Shown: positions 51,292 to 60,583, counted from the first letter of the stretch. The stretch: 64,000 nucleotides of DNA from CALNXN01 sp942490645 (GCA_942490645.1 CALNXN010000009.1:62001-126000); one strand, 5' to 3'. The notes: generated by a model not told the origin, from the letters alone. A program made the numbers and translations.

Positions 51292-53004
51292 TTAACCTGA
51301 AATCAGCCCCATGCTTTCGAGTTTCAGAAGGACCTGATGCGCACAGTTGTCGACTTCAAGGTTTTCAGTTTCCAGACGCAATTCGGGGCTTTCAGGCACA
51401 TCATAAGGGTCTGAAATCCCTGTGAACTCTTTAATTTTCCCCTCGCGGGCCAGTTTATAAAGGCCCTTGCGGTCGCGCCGTTCACATTCCTCGATGGACG
51501 TCGCAACGTGGACTTCGAGGAAGGCGCCAAACTGCTCAACGTCTTCGCGCACAGCCCTCCGCGTGGTGGCATAGGGTGCAATCGGGGCGCAAATCGCGAT
51601 ACCACCGTTCTTGGTGATCTCTGATGCGACATAGCCAATGCGGCGGATGTTCAGATCGCGGTGCTCTTTCGAGAACCCAAGCTCTGACGACAGGTTTTTC
51701 CGCACGATATCGCCATCCAACAATGTCACGGGCCGCCCGCCCATTTCCATCAGCTTGACCAACAAGGCATTGGCGATAGTCGATTTGCCCGATCCGGAAA
51801 ACCCTGTGAAAAAGACGGTGAAGCCCTGTTGCGACCGTGGCGGACGGGTGCGGCGCAACTCGCGCACGACCTCGGGAAACGAAAACCACTCCGGTATCTC
51901 CAGGCCTTCTGACAGGCGGCGGCGCAGTTCAGTGCCCGAAATATTGAGGATTGTCACATCGTCTTTGTCGGTGATCTCGTCGGCAGGTTCGTACTGGGCG
52001 CGTTCCTGCACATAGACCATGTGTTTGAAGTCGACCATTTCGATGCCCATTTCCGCCTGATGCTCACGGAACAGATCCTGTGCATCATAAGGACCATAGA
52101 AATCTTCGCCCTTGGAATTGGAACCGGGGCCTGCGTGATCACGCCCAACGATGAAATGCGTGCAGCCATGGTTTTTGCGGATCAGGCCGTGCCAGACAGC
52201 TTCGCGCGGCCCGGCCATACGCATCGCAAGGTTCAGCAGACTCATGGACGTGGTGGCGGCAGGGTATTTGTCCAGCACCGCTTCATAGCAGCGCACACGC
52301 GTGAAATGGTCGACATCGCCGGGTTTGGTCATGCCGACCACGGGGTGGATCAGCAGGTTAGCCTGTGCTTCGCGCGCGGCACGGAACGTGAGCTCCTGAT
52401 GCGCACGGTGCAGTGGATTGCGGGTCTGGAAGGCCACGACGCGGCGCCAGCCCATTTTGCGAAAGAACGCGCGCAATTCATTTGGCGTGTCACGGCGCGC
52501 GCGAAAATCATAGTGCACAGGCTGTTGTATGCCGGTGATCGGCCCGCCCAAATAGATTTTTCCGGCCGTGTTGTGCAGATAGTTGACGGCTGGGTGCGCG
52601 ATGTCGTCAGCCCCGAAAACCTGCGTGGCTTCATGGGCCTTGTTCGGTTCCCAACGGTCCGTGACCGTCATCGTCGCAAGGATCACGCCCTCTTGGTCGC
52701 GCAGGGCAATGTCCTCGCCCAATGTCAGATCGGCAGCGAAGCCGTCGTTTACATCCAGCGTAACCGGCATCGGCCAAAGGGTGCCATCAGCAAGCCGCAT
52801 CCCGTCGACGACACCATTATAGTCGGCTTCGCTCAGGAACCCTTTGAGAGGATTGAAACCTCCGTTCATCAGCAACTCCAGATCGCATATCTGGCGCGGA
52901 GTCAGATCCCAGCTTTTGAGGTCCGCAGCTTCCGTTTTCAGCTTTTGCGCGGACTCGTAGGACACGTAGAGTTCGGGAATTGGCGCGAGGTTGGGGTTGG
53001 TCAT
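51292..53004 (-). CDS. sat-cysC: Bifunctional sulfate adenylyltransferase / APS kinase
   Basis: 570 residues. It activates sulfate to APS and then PAPS for assimilation and sulfation. N-terminal ATP sulfurylase (about 1-390): QTRNPLHRAHQELTFRAA and VGRDHAGPGS. C-terminal APS kinase (about 395-570): P-loop GFSGSGKSTIAN and LLDGDIVRKNLSSELGFSKEHRD. Start: ATG at 53004 (GAGA upstream) is preferred over an ATG six codons earlier with no ribosome site. No cysDN or cysG neighbours; a family II pyrophosphatase is encoded elsewhere in the window. Confidence 0.95.
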   Translation of the reverse strand: MTNPNLAPIPELYVSYESAQKLKTEAADLKSWDLTPRQICDLELLMNGGFNPLKGFLSEADYNGVVDGMRLADGTLWPMPVTLDVNDGFAADLTLGEDIALRDQEGVILATMTVTDRWEPNKAHEATQVFGADDIAHPAVNYLHNTAGKIYLGGPITGIQQPVHYDFRARRDTPNELRAFFRKMGWRRVVAFQTRNPLHRAHQELTFRAAREAQANLLIHPVVGMTKPGDVDHFTRVRCYEAVLDKYPAATTSMSLLNLAMRMAGPREAVWHGLIRKNHGCTHFIVGRDHAGPGSNSKGEDFYGPYDAQDLFREHQAEMGIEMVDFKHMVYVQERAQYEPADEITDKDDVTILNISGTELRRRLSEGLEIPEWFSFPEVVRELRRTRPPRSQQGFTVFFTGFSGSGKSTIANALLVKLMEMGGRPVTLLDGDIVRKNLSSELGFSKEHRDLNIRRIGYVASEITKNGGIAICAPIAPYATTRRAVREDVEQFGAFLEVHVATSIEECERRDRKGLYKLAREGKIKEFTGISDPYDVPESPELRLETENLEVDNCAHQVLLKLESMGLISG

Positions 53005-53148
53005 GACATCTCTCACTTGCATACAAAAAGCAAAGCCGCGTGCTCCCCAGTCAAACGGCCTCTTCTGCGGGCCTTTAACGCGTCAATAGCAGCGGGTTCA
53101 AGCATCTTGTGTGGCGATATTGTGCAAACGAGGTGGGAAACACGAAAA

Positions 53149-53172
53149 AAAGACCGGCCACCGCCGGTCTTT
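53149..53172 (-). terminator. Terminator of the P450 gene
   Basis: AAAGACCGGC, loop CACC, GCCGGTCTTT: 10-bp perfect stem. Seven A on the plus strand (53145-53151) give a T run on the minus strand. Confidence 0.9.
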
Positions 53173-53208
53173 CCACTTTTTGCGACCATCCGTCGCGATC
53201 CTTATGAG

Positions 53209-54531
53209 TCAGCGCGCGCGCAGCCGTACCGGCAATCCGCCACGCGGTTTGGGGATGGGCATGCGGAGCCATTCGGGCGGTTTCGATTTCACCAGCTCGA
53301 CCTTTGTGTCCTTGAGCAGGGCGATCATGAACAGTTTTACCTGCATCATGGCGAAATGCATGCCGATGCATTTGTGCGCACCACCCCCGAACGGCGCCCA
53401 GGCAAAGCGATGCACCTGATCCTCAGCACGATTGGCCGAAAAGCGACCGGGGTCAAACTGTTCGGGGTTAGGGAACAGGTCTGGCGACAACATCGTGGGG
53501 CCAGGGTTCAAACTGATCTCTGTTCCTGCCGGAATATGATAGCCGTGCCAGTCAAAAGGCTTCAAAGTGCGGCGCGGGATAAACGGCACCGGAGGCACGA
53601 GCCGCAGCGCTTCTTTGAAGACATGCTCGGTCTGTTCCATTTTTGCCAGATCCTTCCACGCCAAGGGCGCATCGCCTATCGCATCGATTTCCGACTTGAG
53701 GGTATCTTGCCATTCCGGATGTGCGGCGAGTGCCCAGACCATAGCGGTCAGCGTGGTTGCTGTTGTGTCATGGGCTGCAAGCATCAGAAAATTAAAATGA
53801 TCGACGATCTCATCATCGTTCCATGTTACGCCATTCTCGTCCGTCGCAATGCACATCTGGGAAAAGAAATCGCTGCCCGGATTGGCACGTCGTTCGGGTA
53901 TCATCTCTAGAAATGTCCGGCGCAAAAACGCCCGCCCACGCAACCCGCGCCACATTGGCGTAAAGGGAATGGGTTTGCGGATCACCGTCATTGTGGCGCG
54001 TATCTCGGCCATGAAGGCCTTGTTGAGCTTAACGGCCAGTTCGCTGTCCGGCTCCAGACCCATGAAAACCGAACACCCGGTTTGCAGGGTGACTGCTTTG
54101 ATAGCCGCACAGAAATCAAACTGGGTGTTTCTTGGCCATTCCCGTACCAGTTTCTCCAGCTGGCTTTGCAGTTTGCCCATATAACTCTGCAAAGCTTCAG
54201 CACGGAAGGCCGCCTGCAAAATACGCCGGTTCTGCCGATGATGGCCGAAATCCTGCAACATCAACCCGCCAGAAAAGATGCGTGAAATCAGCTCCCAACC
54301 GCCTGAAGAGGAAAAGATCTTGTCACGGTCCAATAAAACTTTGGCCAGTGCATCCGGTCCGCAGATATTCACACGCCATTCACCCAGAACCTTGACCTTG
54401 TAGACGTCGCCATACTCCCGGATGTATTCCTGCTGGGTCCCGTAGGCATCACGCACCACCGACAGTGTGTGCCCGATAAAACGCGGTACAGGCGGGCCCG
54501 GAATATGTGACAAGTCCAAGTCTTTGGGCAT
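53209..54531 (-). CDS. Cytochrome P450
   Basis: 440 residues. Heme-thiolate monooxygenase, soluble. I-helix AAHDTTATTLTAMV, K-helix EALRLVPPVPFIPRR (E-x-x-R), and the heme loop FAWAPFGGGAHKCIGMHFA with its Cys. The substrate is unknown; no ferredoxin or reductase gene adjoins it. Bounded by terminators on both sides, so it is its own unit. Confidence 0.92.
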   Translation of the reverse strand: MPKDLDLSHIPGPPVPRFIGHTLSVVRDAYGTQQEYIREYGDVYKVKVLGEWRVNICGPDALAKVLLDRDKIFSSSGGWELISRIFSGGLMLQDFGHHRQNRRILQAAFRAEALQSYMGKLQSQLEKLVREWPRNTQFDFCAAIKAVTLQTGCSVFMGLEPDSELAVKLNKAFMAEIRATMTVIRKPIPFTPMWRGLRGRAFLRRTFLEMIPERRANPGSDFFSQMCIATDENGVTWNDDEIVDHFNFLMLAAHDTTATTLTAMVWALAAHPEWQDTLKSEIDAIGDAPLAWKDLAKMEQTEHVFKEALRLVPPVPFIPRRTLKPFDWHGYHIPAGTEISLNPGPTMLSPDLFPNPEQFDPGRFSANRAEDQVHRFAWAPFGGGAHKCIGMHFAMMQVKLFMIALLKDTKVELVKSKPPEWLRMPIPKPRGGLPVRLRAR

Positions 54532-54551
54532 CTTTTAGTCCTTCCGCAAAT

Positions 54552-54584
54552 AAAAACGCCTCACCCCTTTCAAGGTGAAGCGTC
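54552..54584 (-). terminator. Terminator of trxB
   Basis: On the minus strand ACGCTTCACCTT, loop GAAA, GGGGTGAGGCGT (mismatch and G-U tolerated), then TTTTTA. It lies between the P450 start and trxB. Confidence 0.8.
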
Positions 54585-54637
54585 ACTATCTGTTTTGCGG
54601 ATGAGAACCCGGTTAAACCACCGAACGTTGCGTCATA

Positions 54638-55582
54638 TCAGTCGTTTTGTTCGGCCAGAAAACGCTCCGCTTCAAGGGCCGCCATACAGCCCATCCCAGC
54701 GCTTGTGACGGCCTGCCTGTACTTGTGATCCGTCAGGTCGCCTGCTGCAAAAACACCGGGAATGGATGTTTCCGTACTGTCTGGTTTGGTTACAACATAG
54801 CCGCCCATGTGTGTCTCCAAAACGTCTTTAACCAGCTCATTGGCAGGCGCGTGGCCAATCGCAATAAAGACGCCCTTTGCCGGTATATCCGTGATCTCGC
54901 CAGTTTTGGTGTGTTTGACTTTCACACCTTCGACACCCAGCGGGCTGTCGGTACCGTAAACCTCTTCCAGTTCGTGAAACCAAAGCGGCTCGATCTTGGG
55001 GTTCTTCATCAAGCGATCAATCAGGATCGCCTCCGCGCGCAATTCATCGCGGCGGTGGATCAGCGTGACCTTGGAGGCGAAGTTTGTTAGGAAAAGCGCC
55101 TCCTCCACGGCGGTGTTGCCGCCGCCGACCACGATGATCTCCTGACCTCGATAAAAAAAGCCGTCGCATGTCGCGCATGCTGAAACCCCGAACCCCTTGA
55201 AACGTTCTTCCGTGTCGAGCCCCAGCCATTTCGCGCGCGCGCCAGTCGCAAGAATGACAGCGTCTGCGGTATAGACGGTGCCGCTGTCGCTTTGCGCTGT
55301 GAAAGGACGTTGGCTCAGATCAAGGTCGGTAATGATGTCGCTGATCACTTCGGTGCCCATCGCCTTGGCGTGCTCCTGCATGCGTATCATCAGGTCGGGG
55401 CCTTGTACCTCGGTGTCGCCGGGCCAGTTTTCTACCTCTGTTGTTGTGGTCAACTGCCCGCCCGGTTCGATGCCTTGGACCAAGATGGGATTCAACATCG
55501 CACGGCTTGCATAAACGCCGGCGGTGTATCCTGCGGGGCCAGACCCGATGATCAATACTTTGGTGTGGCGTGATTCTGTCAT
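54638..55582 (-). CDS. trxB: Thioredoxin reductase
   Basis: 314 residues. FAD enzyme that reduces thioredoxin with NADPH. FAD loop IIGSGPAGYTAGVYASRA, redox pair in ACATCDGFF, NADPH loop VVGGGNTAVEEALFL, and the C-terminal FAAGDLTDHKYRQAVTSAGMG. Divergent from the Lrp-type regulator. Confidence 0.97.
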   Translation of the reverse strand: MTESRHTKVLIIGSGPAGYTAGVYASRAMLNPILVQGIEPGGQLTTTTEVENWPGDTEVQGPDLMIRMQEHAKAMGTEVISDIITDLDLSQRPFTAQSDSGTVYTADAVILATGARAKWLGLDTEERFKGFGVSACATCDGFFYRGQEIIVVGGGNTAVEEALFLTNFASKVTLIHRRDELRAEAILIDRLMKNPKIEPLWFHELEEVYGTDSPLGVEGVKVKHTKTGEITDIPAKGVFIAIGHAPANELVKDVLETHMGGYVVTKPDSTETSIPGVFAAGDLTDHKYRQAVTSAGMGCMAALEAERFLAEQND

Positions 55583-55781
55583 TTAGACCCCCATAACTTG
55601 CAGCATCGCCGGTTCGATATATAGACCCGGGCAAGCAGCTTAAACCCCTGTTGATGCGGCGCGGATTGCGTATCTGGTATGCAGTATTGGCGGCAGCGTC
55701 GGAAAGATTATTGCCGAGATGCGAAACATTATTGCGTGCGGATTGCGGGGTGCTATAACAACTGCAAATCTAGGGGGGGCT

Positions 55782-56282
55782 ATGGCCGGAACACGACTTG
55801 ATCCGATTGATCGCAAGATCCTTGCGGAATTGCAGGCGGACGGGCGCATGACGAACGTCGAGCTTGCCAAACGCGTGGGTATATCGGCGCCACCATGTTT
55901 GCGTCGTGTTCGTACGCTTGAAGATGCAGGCTACATCACCGGCTATCACGCCAACGTCGACGCCCGAGAGCTTGGATTTGAAGTACAGGTTTTCGCAATG
56001 GTCGGACTGGCCAGCCAAGCCGAAGCAGACCTGCGCGCATTCGAAGACAAGTGCCGCGCGTGGCCGCTTGTGCGCGAGTGTCACATGCTCAACGGCGAGG
56101 TCGATTTCATTTTGAAGTGTGTGGCACCGGACTTATCCAGCTTTCAGAGTTTTCTGACGGGCGAACTGCTGACCACGAATAACGTGGCCAGTGTCAAAAC
56201 ATCGCTGGTGATCCGAGGCGCCAAGGATGAGCCCGGCGTCCCGTTCGATGTTCTCGAGGCACGGCTGAGTACGCTGGCCTGA
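55782..56282 (+). CDS. Lrp/AsnC-family transcriptional regulator
   Basis: 166 residues; ATG at 55782 with AGGGGGG 4-5 bases upstream. N-terminal helix-turn-helix (DPIDRKILAELQADGRMTNVELAKRVGISAPPCLRRVRTLE) and C-terminal ligand (RAM) domain. It probably controls trxB and/or amino acid genes; the ligand is unknown. Followed after 18 bases by the convergent Hint-protein gene. Confidence 0.93.
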   Translation: MAGTRLDPIDRKILAELQADGRMTNVELAKRVGISAPPCLRRVRTLEDAGYITGYHANVDARELGFEVQVFAMVGLASQAEADLRAFEDKCRAWPLVRECHMLNGEVDFILKCVAPDLSSFQSFLTGELLTTNNVASVKTSLVIRGAKDEPGVPFDVLEARLSTLA

Positions 56283-56300
56283 GCGATCCGAGAACGCGGT

Positions 56301-57080
56301 TTAAGCCGCCGATTTGCGATCGTGACGATCCGGCGTGCGTGTATAGGCCAATGGACCGAAATCTGTGAGCGCATCAATCCGTGGGAACATGGATAGGAAC
56401 AAGTCACATACCGATTGCGGCAAGTTTTGCGCCAAGGCCAAGTCGGGATGGAAGCTCTCCATTGCCAAACCTCCGGCATTGATAACGGCATGTCTGTCCA
56501 GACAGACGTGAAACAAGCGAATGGGTGCGGGCGGGCTGACCTCGATCACGTTCGTTCCATCGGCGAATTCGGACATATGGCTGAGCATGGGCGTATCAGT
56601 TTGCGTTGCGCGCAGATGGTGCGGTGTTTGCAACAAACGCGCCGCCGGACCAAAAGTGACAAAAGCGCTTGGGCGCCCCATTCCGAAACTGTCGGGCATC
56701 ACCCGCATCAAGGGCGTCTCCCGACCGGTTTCATTGGGCGCGATGGTCGACGATCCGATCCATAGAACTTCGGCGTTGTCTCCTTGCAAGGTTCGTAGCT
56801 TGTCGCCGGGTTGGATGTCTTCCACGGCAATGGGAGCATGCTCGGCCTGTATGACCGTCCCGTGCGCGAAGGCGGAGAACGCGTTGTCAAACAGCGGAAG
56901 AACCGGCGTTCTGACTTGCGAAGTCTTGAGAGTTCCGTCGCGTTCAAGCGCGGCGATATCGAATGTGCGGACAGCCGATGTCGGTTTGGTTGCACCGACT
57001 GTCATGCGGTGTGCAGTGGCGCGCGCAGCAAACGTGTTTTGAGCGTGCAGATCGGCCGTGGCAGCGGTCGATTCGGTCAT
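56301..57080 (-). CDS. Hint-domain protein lacking the N-terminal catalytic Cys
   Basis: 259 residues; ATG at 57080 chosen for AGGTG about 6 bases upstream. The Hint core is recognisable: FAHGTVIQAEHAPIAVEDIQPGDKLRTL, VLWIGSS, LLQTPHHLRATQT and the late part around VCLDRHAVINAGG. Roseobacter-type Hint_2 domains normally open with CF..GT; here the Cys position is Ala (SAFAHGT). Self-cleavage is therefore unlikely. The C-terminus (LSMFPRIDALTDFGPL) is unlike known families. Role unknown. Confidence 0.8.
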   Translation of the reverse strand: MTESTAATADLHAQNTFAARATAHRMTVGATKPTSAVRTFDIAALERDGTLKTSQVRTPVLPLFDNAFSAFAHGTVIQAEHAPIAVEDIQPGDKLRTLQGDNAEVLWIGSSTIAPNETGRETPLMRVMPDSFGMGRPSAFVTFGPAARLLQTPHHLRATQTDTPMLSHMSEFADGTNVIEVSPPAPIRLFHVCLDRHAVINAGGLAMESFHPDLALAQNLPQSVCDLFLSMFPRIDALTDFGPLAYTRTPDRHDRKSAA

Positions 57081-57290
57081 GTGATCACCTATTGGCTGGT
57101 CACATCCCGTGTCGGCCCCCACCGACGAGCACGGAAAGGACATTGAAGTACTTTCCCTTTTGGGTGACTAAAATCTGACCGTTCGCTTTGGATTTGTCAA
57201 AATCTGGGATCAATTCACCTTTTGAAAACGAATAATCCTGCGCGGGGGCGCTGTTTTGTTTCCGCATCGATATGGCCAGCGCCACAATCC

Positions 57291-57331
57291 AAAAAGAAAA
57301 ACCCGCCCTGCGAATCGACGCAAGGCGGGCG
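57291..57331 (-). terminator. Terminator of the 48-residue ORF
   Basis: On the minus strand CCCGCCTTGCG (57329-57319), loop TCGATT, CGCAGGGCGGG (57312-57302), then TTTTTCTTTTT. An 11-bp stem with one G-U pair. Confidence 0.9.
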
Positions 57332-57368
57332 AACTGGTTGAGATGGAACCTGTGGAGGGTGCGGGTGT

Positions 57369-57515
57369 TTAAGCTGTCTTCTGGCCGTTCGCAGCGGCCA
57401 CGGCACGCTTTTCGATAAACGCGGCGCGCGTTGCCCCTCGGCTCCATGGCATGACCGCTTGGTTGTTTGCGGCGGTCTCAATGATGGATTTGATGAACCG
57501 TGTGTTCGTTTTCAT
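57369..57515 (-). CDS. Small ORF, 48 residues, basic
   Basis: MKTNTRFIKSIIETAANNQA, then MPWSRGATRAAFIEKRAVAAANGQKTA. AGGAGA lies 7 bases before the ATG and a strong terminator follows the stop. Basic, amphipathic helix. It appears to be a complete single-gene unit with an AT-rich promoter region upstream. I do not recognise the family with certainty. Confidence 0.7.
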   Translation of the reverse strand: MKTNTRFIKSIIETAANNQAVMPWSRGATRAAFIEKRAVAAANGQKTA

Positions 57516-57797
57516 GTTTCTTCTCCTGCTCAATCTGTGTGCGGATTTTCCATCCGATTAAGGTTAACGTGACAGATCATTCAGGCTGGTTTTGGGCGTA
57601 TAAGGTTAATATTTGGAAAATTTTCAGTGTATTGTTCGGAAATCGCGAACAATTCGCCACAATTAGAAAAAGTGAAATTAATTCAATATCTTATGATGCA
57701 TTTAGGGGTGTTTTTCGCGGAAAGCTGAATTCATTTGGCTTCGAATTAGGCGCAATAGAGGCAACAATTGCCGGATTTCCGCCGTGATTGGTGCAGT
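57516..57797. other. AT-rich intergenic region with dyad and repeat
   Basis: 282 bases, clearly AT-richer than the neighbours. It carries a perfect dyad ATTGTTCG-N7-CGAACAAT (57631-57653) and two copies of TAAGGTTAA 42 bases apart (57559-57567, 57601-57609; TTAACCTTA on the minus strand). It is upstream of the 48-residue ORF and downstream of pgeF. No protein gene seen. Confidence 0.6.
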
Positions 57798-58553
57798 TTA
57801 CAACCTAATGACCGCGATCAGACGCCCGTAGTCTGCTTCCTTGGCGTGAGTGGAGCGGCGGTAGGAAAAGAACCGATCCGGTTCCGAATATGTGCAGTGT
57901 CGGGTCCACTCCGCCTGCGCGACGCCGCAAGCGCGCAAGCGGTGCAATCCAAAGCCGGGCAAGTCAAACAGGAACCGGTCGCCTTCTCCATTTGCGAAAA
58001 ACCGCGAGGCGTCGTCGTCTTCGGCCATGAAGCTGTCAAAGAACTCCGGTCCGACTTCATATGCGCGCTGTGAGATTGATGGACCGATCACCGCCGTGAT
58101 GTTTTCACGGTTGGCCCCGAGGTCCTCCATCGCGTCGACAGTTGCCTCAAGTACCCCATTGAGTGCGCCGCGCCACCCGGCATGAGCGGCCCCAATCACG
58201 CCAGCGCCCGCGTCGGCAAAGAGCACTGGCTGACAATCCGCGGTCAGCACGGACAGCGCCAAGCCAGGGGTACGCGTAACCATCGCATCTGCGCGCGGTT
58301 TCTCTGTCAAAGGCGTGTCCAAGGCCACAACATCGGGTGAATGCACTTGATGCACACTGATCAGATGGTCTTCGGCAACATTCATCGCCTGTGCCACCCG
58401 CGCCCGGTTTATCGCGACAATTTCAGTTTGATCAGAGCTTCCGGTTCCGCAATTCAACCCTGCGAACACGCCAGACGACGCGCCGCCGCGACGCGTAAAA
58501 AAGCCGTGCCTGATCGGCGAGAGGCTATCGGCAGTGAGTATTTCAAGTGTCAT
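57798..58553 (-). CDS. pgeF: Peptidoglycan editing factor / laccase-domain protein
   Basis: 251 residues. Purine-nucleoside/multicopper-like fold; PgeF proofreads muropeptide composition. Motifs VHQVHSPDVV, LSVLTADCQPVLFAD and GAAHAGWRGALNGV carry the conserved His/Cys/His of the metal site. The 5' end overlaps the MidA gene by 4 bases; third in the lgt-midA-pgeF chain. Confidence 0.92.
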   Translation of the reverse strand: MTLEILTADSLSPIRHGFFTRRGGASSGVFAGLNCGTGSSDQTEIVAINRARVAQAMNVAEDHLISVHQVHSPDVVALDTPLTEKPRADAMVTRTPGLALSVLTADCQPVLFADAGAGVIGAAHAGWRGALNGVLEATVDAMEDLGANRENITAVIGPSISQRAYEVGPEFFDSFMAEDDDASRFFANGEGDRFLFDLPGFGLHRLRACGVAQAEWTRHCTYSEPDRFFSYRRSTHAKEADYGRLIAVIRL

Positions 58554-59608
58554 GCGTCCAGTCCCGGCGGAGGTGTGGCATTTCGCGGATAAAGCCCCAG
58601 CACTTTGAACAGGTTTCCCATTTCATCGGGATGCGTCAAGCGCCGATGCGCGGCGATATGCGACTTGAGTGCGTCTTGGGACAAGGAACCAGCAAGGAGT
58701 TGCGCACGCTGCGTGATTCCGAGACGTTCAAGAAAGACGCCTTGCGTGGTCAGCCGTGTGTAGGCGCTCCGGCTGGCCTGAGCCACCGCCTCGAAATCCA
58801 CATGGGCCGTCAAATCTGCAAAGCCGGGCTCGCTTAGAACCTGCGCGCTTTTGTGATGACGCAAGGCCTGTAGCGTGTCTCCCAGACTGCGCCAGTCGCC
58901 ATAGTCGATGATCAGGGCTGCCCCGCCATGCGTTTGAATGCGCGTGCTGATGGCATCAACAATGGGCGCAACACCCGGAGCATATTCCACCACATCGCCC
59001 AGTTTCGTGTCATTCAATCGCGGTGTCAGAAACGGTTGTGGCAATTCCAGACCAAGCCCAAAAGCAAGGTTTGTGCCGTCAAATCCGACTTGCCGCTCTC
59101 GCCAACCACCCTTGCTGCGCTGAAACTGGCGAATGGGCAAAGCGTCGAAAAACTCATTCGCGACCAGAAACAACGGTTGATCCGGCAGTTCCGAGATTTC
59201 GCTCACCCATTGCACAGAATAATCAGCGAGCAAGCTCTTTTGTTCAGAGATCAATGCAGCGGATGCTTCCAGCAAATGGATGTCAGCCGCAGCCAAAAAG
59301 CCCGGGACACTTTGTACCGCCCGCAACACATCGCGCATCAATGTACCGCGACCCGGCCCTAACTCGGCCAGCGTGAATGGTGTCGGTTGGCCCTGATCAA
59401 TCCACGTTTGTGCAAGGCAAAGGCCAATCAGTTCTCCGAACATCTGGCTGATTTCAGGCGCTGTCGTGAAATCGCCCTGCTGCCCGAAGGGCGCGCGTGT
59501 CGTATAATAACCAAAATCAGGGTGAAGCAGGCATTCCGACATATAGTCGGCAACGCTGATTGGGCCTTGCGCGGTGATACGTCGGATCAGCACGTCTTGC
59601 AGGGTCAT
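58550..59608 (-). CDS. MidA/NDUFAF7-family SAM-dependent methyltransferase
   Basis: 352 residues; ATG at 59608 overlaps the lgt stop (ATGA), so an upstream open extension is disregarded. N-terminal DYMSECLLHPDFGYYTTRAPFG and the SAM loop AELGPGRGTLMRDVLRAV are the family signature; later IIDYGDW. The mitochondrial homologue methylates an Arg of complex I; a similar role here is inference. Between lgt and pgeF, overlapping both. Confidence 0.9.
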   Translation of the reverse strand: MTLQDVLIRRITAQGPISVADYMSECLLHPDFGYYTTRAPFGQQGDFTTAPEISQMFGELIGLCLAQTWIDQGQPTPFTLAELGPGRGTLMRDVLRAVQSVPGFLAAADIHLLEASAALISEQKSLLADYSVQWVSEISELPDQPLFLVANEFFDALPIRQFQRSKGGWRERQVGFDGTNLAFGLGLELPQPFLTPRLNDTKLGDVVEYAPGVAPIVDAISTRIQTHGGAALIIDYGDWRSLGDTLQALRHHKSAQVLSEPGFADLTAHVDFEAVAQASRSAYTRLTTQGVFLERLGITQRAQLLAGSLSQDALKSHIAAHRRLTHPDEMGNLFKVLGLYPRNATPPPGLDA

Positions 59609-60489
59609 GAAACCACACGCGCCCGCTTTATCAGGTAGGCGCCCAAAACGATCATCGGCAACGACAGCAATTGGCCCATGGTCAATCCCCACCCGGCGAT
59701 ATGCCACGCCAGACCCAGCGGGTTGCCATCGGAAATGAATTGCGCGTCGGGTTGGCGGACGAATTCGACGGCGAACCTTGCGATGCCATATCCAGCAAAG
59801 AAGACGCCCGCGATGGTGCCCGGGCGTTTCAGAGCGCCGCGGCGCCAAACCAACCAGATCAGTACGGCGCCAAGGATCACCCCCTCAAGGAGGGCTTCAT
59901 ATAGTTGCGAAGGATGGCGGGCGCAGACGCCAATGATCTGCGGGCAATACTGTGCAGCCTCCGTTGGAAAGGCCACGCCCCACGGCAAAGTTGTCGGTCG
60001 CCCCCAAAGCTCCGCGTTGATGAAGTTGGCAAGTCGCCCAAGAAGCAGGCCGGGAGGGACGCCCAAGGCCATTGAGTCTGCAGCACTCAGCTTGGGGATG
60101 CGGTGGCGCCAAGTGTAAATCAGCCCAGCCACAACAACCCCCAGCAAACCACCGTGGAATGCCATACCGCCCTGCCAAACGGCCAGGATTTCCGCTGGGT
60201 TTTGCGCATAGTAGGCGGGTTGGTAGAAGGCCACGTACCCCAATCGTCCTCCTAGGATCACACCGAGGATGACCCACGTCAGCAGGTCTTCGATTTGAGC
60301 GGCAGTCATCGCTGGTGTGTCGTTGGACCAAAGCTTGGGGCGGTTCACCGCCATCACGACCAATCGCCAGCCCAAAACGATGCCCACGATATAGGCCAGT
60401 GCATACCAGCGCAGAGCCAGCTCAATGCCGAAAACGGTAACAGAGAAAATCTCGGGCGAGATATCGGGAAAGGGAAGCATTGCTTGCAT
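59605..60489 (-). CDS. lgt: Prolipoprotein diacylglyceryl transferase
   Basis: 294 residues; start at 60489 (AAAGG 11 bases upstream) with an ATG 3 codons later as an alternative. It attaches diacylglycerol to the lipobox Cys of exported lipoproteins. About seven membrane helices; signature LLGRLANFINAELWGRPT, and GGMAFHGGLLGVVV. First gene of the coupled lgt-midA-pgeF unit. The lipoprotein lipase at 46655 would be a substrate. Confidence 0.95.
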   Translation of the reverse strand: MQAMLPFPDISPEIFSVTVFGIELALRWYALAYIVGIVLGWRLVVMAVNRPKLWSNDTPAMTAAQIEDLLTWVILGVILGGRLGYVAFYQPAYYAQNPAEILAVWQGGMAFHGGLLGVVVAGLIYTWRHRIPKLSAADSMALGVPPGLLLGRLANFINAELWGRPTTLPWGVAFPTEAAQYCPQIIGVCARHPSQLYEALLEGVILGAVLIWLVWRRGALKRPGTIAGVFFAGYGIARFAVEFVRQPDAQFISDGNPLGLAWHIAGWGLTMGQLLSLPMIVLGAYLIKRARVVS

Positions 60490-60583
60490 GACGACTGCAT
60501 GCCTTTGCGGTTGAGGCGAAGTCAACCTTGCAGCAACGCCGAATGCGCCCCATATAGATCACAAGGTGATGTGGAGATCAGCA

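Noticed and set aside
52021..53910. 629-residue open frame on the plus strand over sat-cysC and P450
   Set aside because: Spans two clear minus-strand genes and a terminator hairpin; no start site or homologous features.
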